Positions 41,838 to 51,317 are shown, counted from the first letter of the stretch. The stretch: 64,000 nt of DNA from UBA11986 sp031402435 (GCA_031402435.1 JANNSJ010000058.1:124001-188000), one strand, 5' to 3'. The notes: generated by a model not told the origin, from the sequence alone. A program made the numbers and translations.

Positions 41838-42542
41838 ATGTTAAGACGCGTACTTTTGGGTGCAATAGAACTTTCGTGCTTTATCCTTCTTATCAATAGC
41901 TGTAAGGACATGGGGAGTGAACTGCCGACGCCTGCACGTCCTGTTCTTGTATCCACCCAATCATCAGTAAACCTTAGCCCTTCGGGACAGGCGACTCTCA
42001 CCATTAGCGGAGGAAACCCTCCGTATACGGTAAGCAGCGATCCTGATCCAGCACTTGCAAGTGTTGCATTGAACAACCTTGTAAACGGTACCGCCACACT
42101 GACGATTACTGCCTCAGCTTCCGTTGTGACACCCGGGACCACGTCGGTAAAAATCAAAGACACCGACGGTGACGCGCCTGCTCACGAGGAACAAGAGATA
42201 ACAATTATTATTATCGTCAATCCGGTTCCCATATCATTCTCGTCTCAAATCCAGCCGATCTTTACGACAAATTGTACGGATGCCGGTTGTCATCCCGGCG
42301 GTGGTGCACCATTCTCTTTGCAGGCTGGCGCGAGCTATGGGAATCTTGTTGGGGTAGCAGCGACCAACGGACCTTGTGCGGGTGATCTGCGTGTGCAACC
42401 ATCGAATGCCAGTGGGAGCGCTTTGATAAAACGCCTCAACGGAACATGCGGGCAACGAATGCCGCTTGGAAGTCCATCCCTGCCGTTGGCCCAGATACAA
42501 TTAATAAGCGATTGGATTAACCAGGGTGCGAACAACAATTGA
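41838..42542 (+). CDS. Lipoprotein with Ig-like domain and CX4CH haem-type site
   Basis: 234 residues. Lipoprotein signal with Cys22 (LINSC). Residues about 35-110 form an Ig-like domain with pattern LSPSGQATLTISGGNPPYTV. Residues 146-152 (CTDAGCH) are a C-x4-C-H motif, a spacing known for covalent haem in cytochrome c3-type proteins, in the context PIFTTNC...PGGGAPF typical of small cytochrome modules, and a C-terminal IQLISDWINQGA helix follows. Length and context suggest it is an electron carrier on the outer-membrane surface. ATG 41838 begins the lipoprotein signal. Confidence 0.75.
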   Translation: MLRRVLLGAIELSCFILLINSCKDMGSELPTPARPVLVSTQSSVNLSPSGQATLTISGGNPPYTVSSDPDPALASVALNNLVNGTATLTITASASVVTPGTTSVKIKDTDGDAPAHEEQEITIIIIVNPVPISFSSQIQPIFTTNCTDAGCHPGGGAPFSLQAGASYGNLVGVAATNGPCAGDLRVQPSNASGSALIKRLNGTCGQRMPLGSPSLPLAQIQLISDWINQGANNN

Positions 42543-42597
42543 GAACCATTGGGGGATTGAGAGTTCAAATGCATTGTGATGATTGGAGGGAAGAGAT

Positions 42598-42966
42598 ATG
42601 AGTCGATATTATGCATCCGTTGTGATTGGTCTTGTGTGTCTCAGCGTGTTGATAGGCTCATGTAAGGATGAGGGGCAGCCGAATTCCCCTTCGACACCGG
42701 CGGGGTCTTTGTTGACAGCAACTCCAGCCGGTGTAACGGTAGGAGCGGGTGGATCACAAAATGTAACAATCACCGGGGGGACACATCCGTATACGGCGCA
42801 GCCGCAAAATCCGGGTCTTGCTTCGGCTCAGGTTATTACAAATGCTGACACTGCCGTCATAATGATAACGGGTGTTTCCACTGCGACCGGGTCAACATCA
42901 GTGATTGTAAAAGATGCTTCAACACCCCAGAAATCTGCAACGGTCGGAGTGAACAAGACCCCGTAG
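42598..42966 (+). CDS. Ig-like lipoprotein, haem-less relative of its neighbour
   Basis: 122 residues: lipoprotein signal (LIGSC, Cys22), Ig-like domain with GGSQNVTITGGTHPYTAQP resembling the preceding gene's SGQATLTISGGNPPYTV. It ends without a cytochrome part. It looks like a duplicated and shortened copy of the neighbour. GATTGGAGGGAAGAG precedes the ATG. Confidence 0.75.
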   Translation: MSRYYASVVIGLVCLSVLIGSCKDEGQPNSPSTPAGSLLTATPAGVTVGAGGSQNVTITGGTHPYTAQPQNPGLASAQVITNADTAVIMITGVSTATGSTSVIVKDASTPQKSATVGVNKTP

Positions 42967-43031
42967 TTGTAGTCGATGGCAGTTGTTTGTAGAGAAATCA
43001 GTATTCATCAAAAAGAAACCAGGAGGAAAAC

Positions 43032-43463
43032 GTGAGGTTCCATGCAGCCGCAATTCTTGCCATATCGTTGTCAATAGTTGTGAGTTCTTCGTTCGGTCAA
43101 GAAGGTCAGGTGAAAAAGTCGTCAAAGAACAAGACAAGCTCACCATCATTCAAGAAAGATATCTTTCCTATTATCAAAAAGAACTGTATGCCCTGCCATG
43201 CCGAGGAGAATTTCAATCCGAGCGAACTTTCCATGGATGACTATGACAAGCTACAGGCTGGCGGGAAGAACGGCACGGCGTGGGTTGTGGGGAAACCCGA
43301 CGAGAGTCTTATTGTAAAAAAGCTTGGCAATGAGCCACCGTTTGGTGATAGGATGCCACTCAACTCCAAGCGGAAGATCACAGAGGGTAAAGCCAAATGG
43401 CTTACGGACGACGAGGTCAAAACAATTGTGACGTGGATTGATGGGGGAGCAAAAAATAACTAG
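43032..43463 (+). CDS. Small exported c-type cytochrome (planctomycete-type)
   Basis: 143 residues. A signal peptide (MRFHAAAILAISLSIVVSSSFGQ), then C52-M-P-C55-H56 in the sequence NCMPCHAEE, with SMDDYDKLQAGGKNG and GDRMPL nearby, which supplies the likely axial Met, and LTDDEVKTIVTWIDGGA at the end. This is the pattern of the PSCyt-type cytochrome domain. GTG start with a perfect AGGAGG ribosome site. Last gene of the operon before a terminator. Confidence 0.9.
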   Translation: MRFHAAAILAISLSIVVSSSFGQEGQVKKSSKNKTSSPSFKKDIFPIIKKNCMPCHAEENFNPSELSMDDYDKLQAGGKNGTAWVVGKPDESLIVKKLGNEPPFGDRMPLNSKRKITEGKAKWLTDDEVKTIVTWIDGGAKNN

Positions 43464-43492
43464 CGTTCTGTTGAAAGCGATGCACAAGACTT

Positions 43493-43523
43493 CCCCGGGT
43501 GGACGGCCCGGGGATTTTTGTTT
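43493..43523 (+). terminator. Rho-independent terminator of the cytochrome operon
   Basis: CCCCGGG (43493-43499) and CCCGGGG (43507-43513) flank a 7-base loop and are followed by ATTTTTGTTTT. Confidence 0.9.
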
Positions 43524-43578
43524 TCGGGCATCATTGATTATATTGTTTACATAATTTCCTTGAAGAGCATGCATCACC

Positions 43579-45969
43579 ATGTTTAGAGAACATCAAAGCC
43601 TGAGCGTCAAGAGCGTCTTTGACAGCATCAAGCTGACGTCGGATTCCCTGCTGCGCCTGCTTATTGCGGCTTCACTCGTCGTGCTTCTTGCGGTGATGTT
43701 CCCGCGCGGTGAGGAGATTGATGTTGATTATAAAGTCGGGGCTGTATGGTCGCAGAAGGACGTCATCGCACCAATTTCCTTTGCTCTCTTGCGTGAAGCG
43801 CGAGAATACGAGAAGGATGTAGAGCACGCAAAGCAATCGGTGTATCCTGTGTTCGAGCGGGACGCAGCAAGCGAAAAACATCAACATGAAAGGTTGAACG
43901 GGTTCTTTGAACATTTGGATAGTACGCTTGACGCCAGAGGGACGCTGAAGCAAAGCCAGAAGGAGCGACGCCCGTCGTTGCCCCGCGATTCGACAACCTT
44001 TGGTCGCATATCGCAGCGTATGGAAATTCCCCTTGCAGACGGTGAATGGGAAACTCTTGCAGCACTGAGAATGTCGGGTGGCATTGAACAACTAAAGCAC
44101 TCACTCGTCGTTGCGTTACAGGAATTTCATACCGTCGGTGTGCTCGACCGTCTCAAGAGCAGCCTTGTACGTCCCATCATTGCTCTGCGCAAAGGCTCGC
44201 AGGAAGAGATCATCCCGGTGGCACGCCTGTATGATCCTGGTGATGTGCAGGAGCTTCTTGATAAGTTTCTTGTACTGTCTTTCAAGGCAGATATCAAAAT
44301 CCGTTCCCTGGCATACAAGATCGGCATTACGCTCTTCGAACCAAATATCAGGTTCAGCGAAGCCGCGACACGACAGGCAATGGAAGCGGCGATCAGCACC
44401 GTTTCCCGGACGAATGGGTTTGTACAGGAAAACGAACGCATTGTCAGCAAGCACGAGCGGATAACCCCGGAGATCAAGTTGAAACTTGAATCGCTTGAAC
44501 GCTCGCGTGCCGAGCGCGGGTCAAAGAGGGACTATTCACTCCAGCGATTCGGAATCGTGCTTCACGTTGTGATTGTCGTAATGCTGTACGGCATTTATTT
44601 GTATCTTTTCCGAAAGCGGATTTTTTGGAACAACCGCCACCTCGCGCTCATTGCGTTGTTGATGGTGATGGAGGGTTTCTTCGCATACGTCACCAGGGAA
44701 ATGGATGTCAACGCTCCGATTGAGTTCCTGATCTTTGTCCCGGCGGCTTCAATGCTCTTGACGATCATTTTCGACTCACGGGTGGGGTTCTATGGTACGG
44801 TCATCATCTCGTTGCTGGTTGCAGGAATTCGCGGGAATGATTATGCCATAGCGCTGACATCCATCATTGCGGGCGCCTTGGCGGTTTATACCGTGCGAGA
44901 CATGCGCAACCGGTCACAGATCTTCCGCTCTCTCGGATTCATCTTTCTTGGATATGTGCTTTCGATTGTCGCCCTTGGTGTTGAACGATTTGCATCCGCA
45001 AGCACGCTTGTGGAGCAGCTTGTCTATGGGCTTGCCAACGCCATCGTGTCACCTGTGTTGACCTATGGACTCCTGATCTTCTTCGAGCGCGTCTTCAGGG
45101 TGACTACCGACCTGACGTTGATGGAACTTTCGCACTTCAATCATCCACTCCTGAAAAAACTCTCCGAACAGGCGCCCGGCACGTATCATCACAGCCTGAC
45201 GATAGCGACGCTTGCCGAATCCGCCGCCTCTGCTGTTGGAGCAAACGAAGTTCTTGCGCGGGTAGGGGCACTGTTTCATGATATTGGCAAACTAGTGAAG
45301 CCGATGTATTTTTCGGAGAATCAAAAAGGATCGCGCAACAGGCACGATAAACTCACTCCGCGGATGAGTTCACTGATCATCTCCGCGCATGTGAAGGAAG
45401 GTGTGGCCCTCGGCGAGGAACATAGCTTGCCACGGGAAGTGATCGACTTTATCCCGATGCACCACGGGACAACACGGATCGAGTACTTTTATAACAAGGC
45501 CATGAATCTCGCCAGTCAGTCCGATGATGAGACAAAGATCGAGGAGATCAATGAACAGGACTACCGGTATCCCGGCCCGAAGCCGCAAACTCGCGAAACG
45601 GGAATTCTGATGCTTGCCGATGCCGTGGAAGCGTCCACGCGGACACTGGATGATCCCTCACCACAAAAATTGGAAGGCGTCATCGGAGAAATTATCAAGA
45701 AGAGGTTTGAGGAGGGCGAGTTGGACGAGTGTCCGCTTACGCTCAAAGACCTGACGAAGATACGTGCTGCGTTCCTCAATGTGTTGGTAGGAATACATCA
45801 TACTCGCGTCAAGTATCCTGAGTTGCCAAAGAAGAGAACCCCCAGACCCAAGCGAGCTACACAGCTCTCCGGGCTGGCGTCACAAGATGTGTCGGCAAGT
45901 TCACCAATAACACCGGCCTCACCGGACGCTTCGGGCCAAACAGAGAATGGAACGCAGAAGACAGAATGA
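43579..45969 (+). CDS. 7TM-HD phosphohydrolase, PgpH-type (c-di-AMP phosphodiesterase family)
   Basis: 796 residues. An N-terminal helix (about 24-40) and extracytoplasmic 7TMR-HDED domain (about 41-320), six to seven membrane helices (about 325-510), and a cytoplasmic HD domain with His567-Asp568 in FHDIGKL and YHHSLTIATLAE upstream. Listeria PgpH with this architecture cleaves c-di-AMP, so a role in c-di-AMP turnover is likely. A linker and Pro/Ser-rich tail (about 750-796) follow. The XerC/D gene overlaps by 4 bases. Confidence 0.93.
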   Translation: MFREHQSLSVKSVFDSIKLTSDSLLRLLIAASLVVLLAVMFPRGEEIDVDYKVGAVWSQKDVIAPISFALLREAREYEKDVEHAKQSVYPVFERDAASEKHQHERLNGFFEHLDSTLDARGTLKQSQKERRPSLPRDSTTFGRISQRMEIPLADGEWETLAALRMSGGIEQLKHSLVVALQEFHTVGVLDRLKSSLVRPIIALRKGSQEEIIPVARLYDPGDVQELLDKFLVLSFKADIKIRSLAYKIGITLFEPNIRFSEAATRQAMEAAISTVSRTNGFVQENERIVSKHERITPEIKLKLESLERSRAERGSKRDYSLQRFGIVLHVVIVVMLYGIYLYLFRKRIFWNNRHLALIALLMVMEGFFAYVTREMDVNAPIEFLIFVPAASMLLTIIFDSRVGFYGTVIISLLVAGIRGNDYAIALTSIIAGALAVYTVRDMRNRSQIFRSLGFIFLGYVLSIVALGVERFASASTLVEQLVYGLANAIVSPVLTYGLLIFFERVFRVTTDLTLMELSHFNHPLLKKLSEQAPGTYHHSLTIATLAESAASAVGANEVLARVGALFHDIGKLVKPMYFSENQKGSRNRHDKLTPRMSSLIISAHVKEGVALGEEHSLPREVIDFIPMHHGTTRIEYFYNKAMNLASQSDDETKIEEINEQDYRYPGPKPQTRETGILMLADAVEASTRTLDDPSPQKLEGVIGEIIKKRFEEGELDECPLTLKDLTKIRAAFLNVLVGIHHTRVKYPELPKKRTPRPKRATQLSGLASQDVSASSPITPASPDASGQTENGTQKTE

Positions 45970-46868
45970 ACGATCACGTAAGAGATTATATTCATTACTT
46001 GCAGTTGGAAAAGAACGCTTCGAAGAACACCGTCGCATCATACAGCCTTGATATTAAGAGATACGTGGAGTTTCTTCGGGCCCATCGTGTGAAGGCTCTC
46101 GAAGCAGTGACGGAAGTGCATATGTCTCGCTTCATGACTGCATTGCACCATGAAGGACTATCCCCCCGATCTGTGACGCGGACACTTTCTGCAGTCAAAG
46201 GTTTTCACAAGTTTCTGGTTGGAGATGGTCTCGTTCACGCGAACCCGGCCGATAACATTGACCGCCCAAAACTTCCGCGCTCGCTCCCTGACGTATTAAG
46301 TCAACCCGAAGTGGATGCGATCTTAAATCAACCGGTTGCACTGCCGAACGACAAGCGCAACCTGTGGCTGCGCGACAAGGCGATTCTCGAGACACTCTAC
46401 GCTACCGGCATGAGGGTGTCCGAAGTAATTGGCCTGAAGCAGGCAAATGTCCTGCCGGAGGAGGGAATCGTTCGCGTCTTTGGCAAGGGATCGAAGGAAC
46501 GGATTGTGCCCATTGGCGGTTCTGCACTACGATGGATTGCCCGTTATCAAAAGGAAGTACGAGGTCTTCTTGTTAAGAAAGGGAAATCGCAGGACGCCTT
46601 GTTCCTGAACGTCCGTGGAACGGCAATGACGCGTATGTCCGTCTGGAACATCGTCCAGGAATACACCACGAGCGCCGGGATTACGAAGGATGTGCATCCG
46701 CATACGTTCCGCCATTCATTTGCGACACACCTGCTCGAAGGTGGTGCGGATCTCCGCGCTGTGCAGGAGATGCTCGGGCACTCGGATATTTCAACGACAC
46801 AGATTTATACTCACATTGATCGTGAGTACCTGAAGGAAGTCCACAAGACATTTCATCCGAGAGGATGA
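45966..46868 (+). CDS. xerD: Tyrosine recombinase, XerC/XerD family
   Basis: 300 residues, normal length for Xer. N-terminal SAM-like domain, then catalytic ATGMRVSEV (Arg), HPHTFRHSF (His-x-x-Arg), GHSDISTTQIYTH (His and Tyr281). The typical role is resolving chromosome dimers at dif; the symbol C versus D cannot be settled without comparison. Overlaps the preceding stop as ATGA and is a genomic housekeeping Xer, not the integrase of a cassette array. Confidence 0.93.
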   Translation: MNDHVRDYIHYLQLEKNASKNTVASYSLDIKRYVEFLRAHRVKALEAVTEVHMSRFMTALHHEGLSPRSVTRTLSAVKGFHKFLVGDGLVHANPADNIDRPKLPRSLPDVLSQPEVDAILNQPVALPNDKRNLWLRDKAILETLYATGMRVSEVIGLKQANVLPEEGIVRVFGKGSKERIVPIGGSALRWIARYQKEVRGLLVKKGKSQDALFLNVRGTAMTRMSVWNIVQEYTTSAGITKDVHPHTFRHSFATHLLEGGADLRAVQEMLGHSDISTTQIYTHIDREYLKEVHKTFHPRG

Positions 46869-46895
46869 CAATTGAATACCATCACGGAGAAAGGT

Positions 46896-48359
46896 ATGAG
46901 TACTTCATCCAAACGTAATGGGTATCCCACGACAGTTGCCGCGTTGCGCGACCAGGTCGTTGGGATTGACACGAAAGTTCCAGTGCTCGGTGACAGTGAA
47001 CGCCCGTATGTATTTCTCGATAACGGTGCAAGTACGCCAACGTTCAAGCGGGTGATGCAATGCATCCAGGAGTTCATGCCCTGGTATTCGGGTGTCCATC
47101 GCGGCACCGGATTCAAATCGTGGGTGGCAACCGATGCATACGACAGGGCACATGAAGTCGTGGGCCGGTTTGTTGGTACGGATCTCTCCTCGAATATTGT
47201 GACGTTCACCAAGAACACGACGGAATGTGTCAATAAACTTGCCAGCAGGTTCATGTTCCAACCGGGCGACATCGTTGTGACGACGTCGATGGAGCATCAT
47301 TCCAATGACCTCCCATGGCGGAAGTATGCAACAGTGATTCACACGCCTCTTATTGAACATGGATACCTCGATCTGAATGCCCTTCAGGAAATTCTCCTTG
47401 AATTCAAAGGAAAAGTGAAACTCGTCGCTGTCAACGGCGCGTCGAATATTACCGGCATATGTTCCCCTATTCATCAAATTGCAGAGATGTCCCACGCAGT
47501 CGGAGCGATGATCTTTGTCGACGCCGCCCAACTTGTGCCGCACCGCAGTGTCGACATTTTGCCGAATGACGATCCACAACACATTGATTTCCTTGCGTTC
47601 AGCGCGCACAAGATGTATGCGCCGTTCGGCACAGGCGTTTTGATCGGTCCGAAGAAGTTCTTTGAAGAGAGTGAGCCTGACGCCGTAGGCGGAGGTGTTG
47701 CAGCAATCGTTACGCTTGACGATGTACAATGGAACGAGGCACCGCACAACGACGAAGCCGGCAGTCCAAACGTTGTGGGCGGCATTGCCCTCGCGGAAGC
47801 ATGCTGCATGTTACAGGCTGTAGGGATGGACGCAATAGCAGAGCACGAGTTGCATCTCCTTGAATATGCGTACAAAAAACTGGGGAACATTCCGGGAATC
47901 GTTTTCTATGGGCCAACTGAGCGGCTTGAGGATAAAGTCGGCGTGATCGCGTTCAACATGCGGGGCATGCATCCTGGGCTTGTTGGTGCAATCTTGAGTG
48001 TGGAGGGCGGCATCGGTGTGCGCAATGGATATTTTTGCGCGCAACCGTACGTGAAGAAGCTGCTCAATGTGGATGATGGCGCCGCAATGGTCTCTGGTTG
48101 CGGAGTCGTGACGTCCGATGTGACAACATTCCCGGGCATGGTGCGGGCAAGCTTCGGATGTTATTCAAATGTAGATGATGTCGATGCATTGGTGGACATG
48201 CTTGTCCGTATCAGTCGCAATGAATACAAAGGAAAGTATACGCAGGATCCCGCAACAGGAAGGTTCTCGGCTGATGATTTCTCGGTGTCACTGCAGTCGT
48301 ACTTCCCGTATCTCATGACGGATTCGCTTCACGAAGGTCAACACTCTGAGGCTTCATGA
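46896..48359 (+). CDS. Class V aminotransferase (cysteine-desulfurase-like)
   Basis: 487 residues. PLP-binding Lys239 lies in FSAHKMYAPFG; other features are FLDNGASTPT, STTSMEHHSN-type HHSN (ITTSMEHHSNDLPW here) and FVDAAQLVPH. The length and the insertion after the PLP site resemble SufS/CsdB-like proteins, but a catalytic Cys at the usual active-site loop is not evident to me, so desulfurase activity is not certain. ATG 46896 follows GGAGAAAGG. The M50 protease gene overlaps by 4 bases. Confidence 0.85.
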   Translation: MSTSSKRNGYPTTVAALRDQVVGIDTKVPVLGDSERPYVFLDNGASTPTFKRVMQCIQEFMPWYSGVHRGTGFKSWVATDAYDRAHEVVGRFVGTDLSSNIVTFTKNTTECVNKLASRFMFQPGDIVVTTSMEHHSNDLPWRKYATVIHTPLIEHGYLDLNALQEILLEFKGKVKLVAVNGASNITGICSPIHQIAEMSHAVGAMIFVDAAQLVPHRSVDILPNDDPQHIDFLAFSAHKMYAPFGTGVLIGPKKFFEESEPDAVGGGVAAIVTLDDVQWNEAPHNDEAGSPNVVGGIALAEACCMLQAVGMDAIAEHELHLLEYAYKKLGNIPGIVFYGPTERLEDKVGVIAFNMRGMHPGLVGAILSVEGGIGVRNGYFCAQPYVKKLLNVDDGAAMVSGCGVVTSDVTTFPGMVRASFGCYSNVDDVDALVDMLVRISRNEYKGKYTQDPATGRFSADDFSVSLQSYFPYLMTDSLHEGQHSEAS

Positions 48360-49024
48360 TTGACCAGCTCTATATTCTTCCTATCCTTCTTTTCTCGGTG
48401 ATTATTCACGAAGTTGCACACGGCTATATGGCGCTGAAGTTGGGCGACCCGACCGCACAATCACTCGGCAGACTGACGCTCAATCCTCTGCCTCATATTG
48501 ATCTCATCGGCTCGATCATCGTGCCATTGATTTCCCTGGTGAGCGTTGGGTCTGTGTTTATCGCGTGGGCAAAGCCCGTTCCCGTGAATCATGGAAACTT
48601 CGTCCATCCCCGGCGCGACGATTTTCTCGTTTCGATTGTTGGACCCGGATCGAACATTGTTCTCGCGTTTGTCTGCTGCATTGCAGTGATTGTTCTTCGG
48701 TCTGTGGCGGCGCTACTGAATCCGGAACAACCCTCACTCGCAACCGATGCTGTGGAATTTTTTCTGAAGATGTTCTACGGAGGGATTTATCTGAACATTG
48801 TTCTTGCCGTTTTCAATCTTCTCCCCGTACCTCCCCTGGATGGGTCGCACGTACTCGCCGCGTTCCTTCCGGCCCGCCTTGCAAATGGCTACCGCAGTAT
48901 CGGTTTTGCTGGGATACTCCTGTTGATTGTGTTGATGCGCGTCCCGCTCGTGAACGAGACATTCTACGCGATCATCAGGGGGATCTTTGTACCGTTTAAT
49001 ATGCTCATGTTGCTGTTTGTCTAA
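48356..49024 (+). CDS. Membrane-embedded M50 family zinc protease (site-2 protease type)
   Basis: 222 residues with five to six membrane helices. Zinc ligands H18-E19-x-x-H22 (IIHEVAHG) and Asp162 in NLLPVPPLDGSH are intact. No PDZ domain is present, so it is the compact YwhC-like type. Such proteases cut membrane-bound regulators or signal peptide remnants. The four genes from the HD protein to this one overlap or nearly touch. Confidence 0.92.
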   Translation: MIDQLYILPILLFSVIIHEVAHGYMALKLGDPTAQSLGRLTLNPLPHIDLIGSIIVPLISLVSVGSVFIAWAKPVPVNHGNFVHPRRDDFLVSIVGPGSNIVLAFVCCIAVIVLRSVAALLNPEQPSLATDAVEFFLKMFYGGIYLNIVLAVFNLLPVPPLDGSHVLAAFLPARLANGYRSIGFAGILLLIVLMRVPLVNETFYAIIRGIFVPFNMLMLLFV

Positions 49025-49036
49025 CGACCGAAACCC

Positions 49037-50299
49037 GTGCAAGAGTTTACATACCGTGATAACGAATTGATGGTGGAAAAGCTCAGGCTTCGTGATTTGG
49101 CCGAGAAGTTCGGTACGCCTTTGTATGTGTACAGCAGGCGTTCCGTCATCGATCATTGCCGCCACATTGAACAAGCATTCGGCGGGTACGAACACCTGAC
49201 GTGCTATGCAGCGAAAGCGAACAGCAATCGGGCGCTGCTAAAGGTGATTGCTGGCGAAGGGCTTGGCGTCGATGTCGGATCTGTTGGTGAGTTGTATCTC
49301 GCACTTGCATCCGGGTTTCCATCGGAGAAGATCACGTTCAGTGGAGTTGGTAAACGCGACGATGAAATTGAATATGCGCTGACCAAGGACATCCTGGTTT
49401 TTAACGTCGAAAGTAGGGAAGAGATCGAAGTTCTCGATCAGATTGCAGGTAGACTTGACAAATCAGCGCGCATCCTTCTGCGTGTAAATCTTGATATTGA
49501 CGCGGGTGGCCATTCCTACATCTCCACAGGTCTGAAACAAAACAAGTTCGGCATCGAACAACGTCACGCTCTCGAAGTGTTGCAATGGGCTCAACGACTT
49601 CCACATATCGAAGTACGCGGGATCCATAGTCATATCGGTTCCCAAATTATCAAGACAGAGACATTCAGCGCTGCTGCTCGCTCACTTGTTGCACTTGTGC
49701 AGCAATTGCGAGCCGCGGGTGTGCCGGTGCATGATCTGGATTTCGGCGGCGGATTCGGTGTGCAGTACAAAGGATATATCAACCATCCCGGTCTCCCCGT
49801 CGAAGAGCCGGAGGAATCCAACCTGTCGGCAGCGACGCTCGTGAAGGCAGTGATTCCACTTCTCAAAGACATCGGGTGCCGTATCTCCATTCAGCCGGGC
49901 AGATCCATTATTGCGCATGCCGGGGTTTTGCTCACGAAGGTTCTCTACCGCAAGGTGAGCGATGAAAAGGTATTTATTGTGGTGGATGGGGGTATGAATG
50001 ATCTCCTCAGGCCAAGTTTGTATCATGCCCACCACCAGATTGTTCCGCTGAACGTTGACGGGGCATCGCATGAGATGGTCGATGTTGTTGGCCCTCTTTG
50101 TGAGTCGGGAGATTTTCTCGCCCTTGACCGGGTGCTGCCTGGCGTAAAACGTGGTGACTACCTTGGTGTCATGTGTACCGGTGCATATGGGTATGCCTTG
50201 GCATCGAACTATATTGCAAGGCCACGCGCAGCAGAGGTGCTCGTGGACGGAGAACATGCCACAGTGATTCGTGAGCGCGAAACCATTGAAGAACTTTGA
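49037..50299 (+). CDS. lysA: Diaminopimelate decarboxylase
   Basis: Last step of lysine synthesis and a branch point of peptidoglycan precursor supply. 420 residues; PLP Lys60 in CYAAKANSN, HSHIGSQI, DFGGGFGV, SIQPGRSIIA and the catalytic Cys-Glu-S-GD segment (GPLCESGD). GTG start as annotated; an ATG 13 codons in would be possible but the upstream part is typical LysA N-terminus. Confidence 0.96.
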   Translation: MQEFTYRDNELMVEKLRLRDLAEKFGTPLYVYSRRSVIDHCRHIEQAFGGYEHLTCYAAKANSNRALLKVIAGEGLGVDVGSVGELYLALASGFPSEKITFSGVGKRDDEIEYALTKDILVFNVESREEIEVLDQIAGRLDKSARILLRVNLDIDAGGHSYISTGLKQNKFGIEQRHALEVLQWAQRLPHIEVRGIHSHIGSQIIKTETFSAAARSLVALVQQLRAAGVPVHDLDFGGGFGVQYKGYINHPGLPVEEPEESNLSAATLVKAVIPLLKDIGCRISIQPGRSIIAHAGVLLTKVLYRKVSDEKVFIVVDGGMNDLLRPSLYHAHHQIVPLNVDGASHEMVDVVGPLCESGDFLALDRVLPGVKRGDYLGVMCTGAYGYALASNYIARPRAAEVLVDGEHATVIRERETIEEL

Positions 50300-50320
50300 A
50301 CACAAAAACATTCAGAGCAT

Positions 50321-51316
50321 ATGCGAACATGTAATGTAGCAGTTGTCGGCGCGACAGGCCTGGTCGGCAGGAAAATGATTCAGGTATTGCAAGAGCGGAA
50401 ATTCCCCCTCGGGAACCTTGTGCTGCTTGCATCTAAACGCTCGGCGGGAAAGGAAGTCAACGTTGCGGGTACGATACAAAAGGTACAAGAACTCACACCA
50501 TTGTCGTTCCATGGAGTTGACGTGGCGTTATTCTCTGCCGGAGCCTCGGTCAGCAAGGAGTTTGCTGCGCATGCCGTGCAGTCAGGAACGCTTGTCATCG
50601 ACAACAGCAGCGCGTTCCGCATGGATGAACATGTACCGCTTGTTGTTCCGGAAGTCAACCGCCAGATGATCTTCCATCACAAGGGAATCATTGCCAACCC
50701 GAATTGTTCCACTATACAAATGGTTGTGGCATTGAAGCCGTTGCATGATCGATGGAAAATCAAGCGCGTTGTTGTTTCGACGTATCAATCTGTAACCGGA
50801 GCAGGACAAAAAGGGCTTTCCCAGCTTGAAGAAGAAGTTGCCGGCAAGACGGTGGGAGAAATGAAATTCGCTCATCAGATTGCATTCAATGCCCTCCCGC
50901 ACGTCGACGTGTTTTTTGATGATGGGTATACACGGGAAGAGCACAAAATGGTGAATGAGACGAAGAAGATCATGGGAGACCCTTCGATTCACGTGACTGC
51001 CACCTGTGTTCGTGTCCCCGTATGGGGTGGACACAGTGAGGCGGTGAATGTTGAATTTGAACATCCGTTTGATCTGTCAGAACTGCGGGAAGCGCTCTCT
51101 CGTGCGCCGGGTGTTGTTGTTGTGGATGACCCGTCCAACGCACTATACCCGATGCCGATCACGGCGTGGGGTCGTGATGAAGTATTCGTTGGACGGTTGC
51201 GCCGCGACGATACTGTACCGAGTGGTTTGAACATGTGGGTGGTCTCTGACAACCTGCGTAAAGGGGCTGCAACGAATGCCGTGCAAATTGCCCAGGAGTG
51301 GCTGAAAGGAAATTAA
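50321..51316 (+). CDS. asd: Aspartate-semialdehyde dehydrogenase
   Basis: Makes aspartate semialdehyde, feeding lysine/DAP and threonine paths. 331 residues. NADP-binding GATGLVGRKM, catalytic Cys129 in NPNCSTIQM, and the GHSEAVNVE histidine region are present. Lies 21 bases after lysA, fitting joint control of DAP synthesis. Confidence 0.96.
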   Translation: MRTCNVAVVGATGLVGRKMIQVLQERKFPLGNLVLLASKRSAGKEVNVAGTIQKVQELTPLSFHGVDVALFSAGASVSKEFAAHAVQSGTLVIDNSSAFRMDEHVPLVVPEVNRQMIFHHKGIIANPNCSTIQMVVALKPLHDRWKIKRVVVSTYQSVTGAGQKGLSQLEEEVAGKTVGEMKFAHQIAFNALPHVDVFFDDGYTREEHKMVNETKKIMGDPSIHVTATCVRVPVWGGHSEAVNVEFEHPFDLSELREALSRAPGVVVVDDPSNALYPMPITAWGRDEVFVGRLRRDDTVPSGLNMWVVSDNLRKGAATNAVQIAQEWLKGN

Positions 51317-51317
51317 C

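Noticed and set aside
45966..46868. XerC/D-type recombinase as the integrase of the cassette remnant or tRNA-site element
   Set aside because: It has housekeeping Xer length, no extra integron-integrase domain, and stands in a core operon far from both sites.
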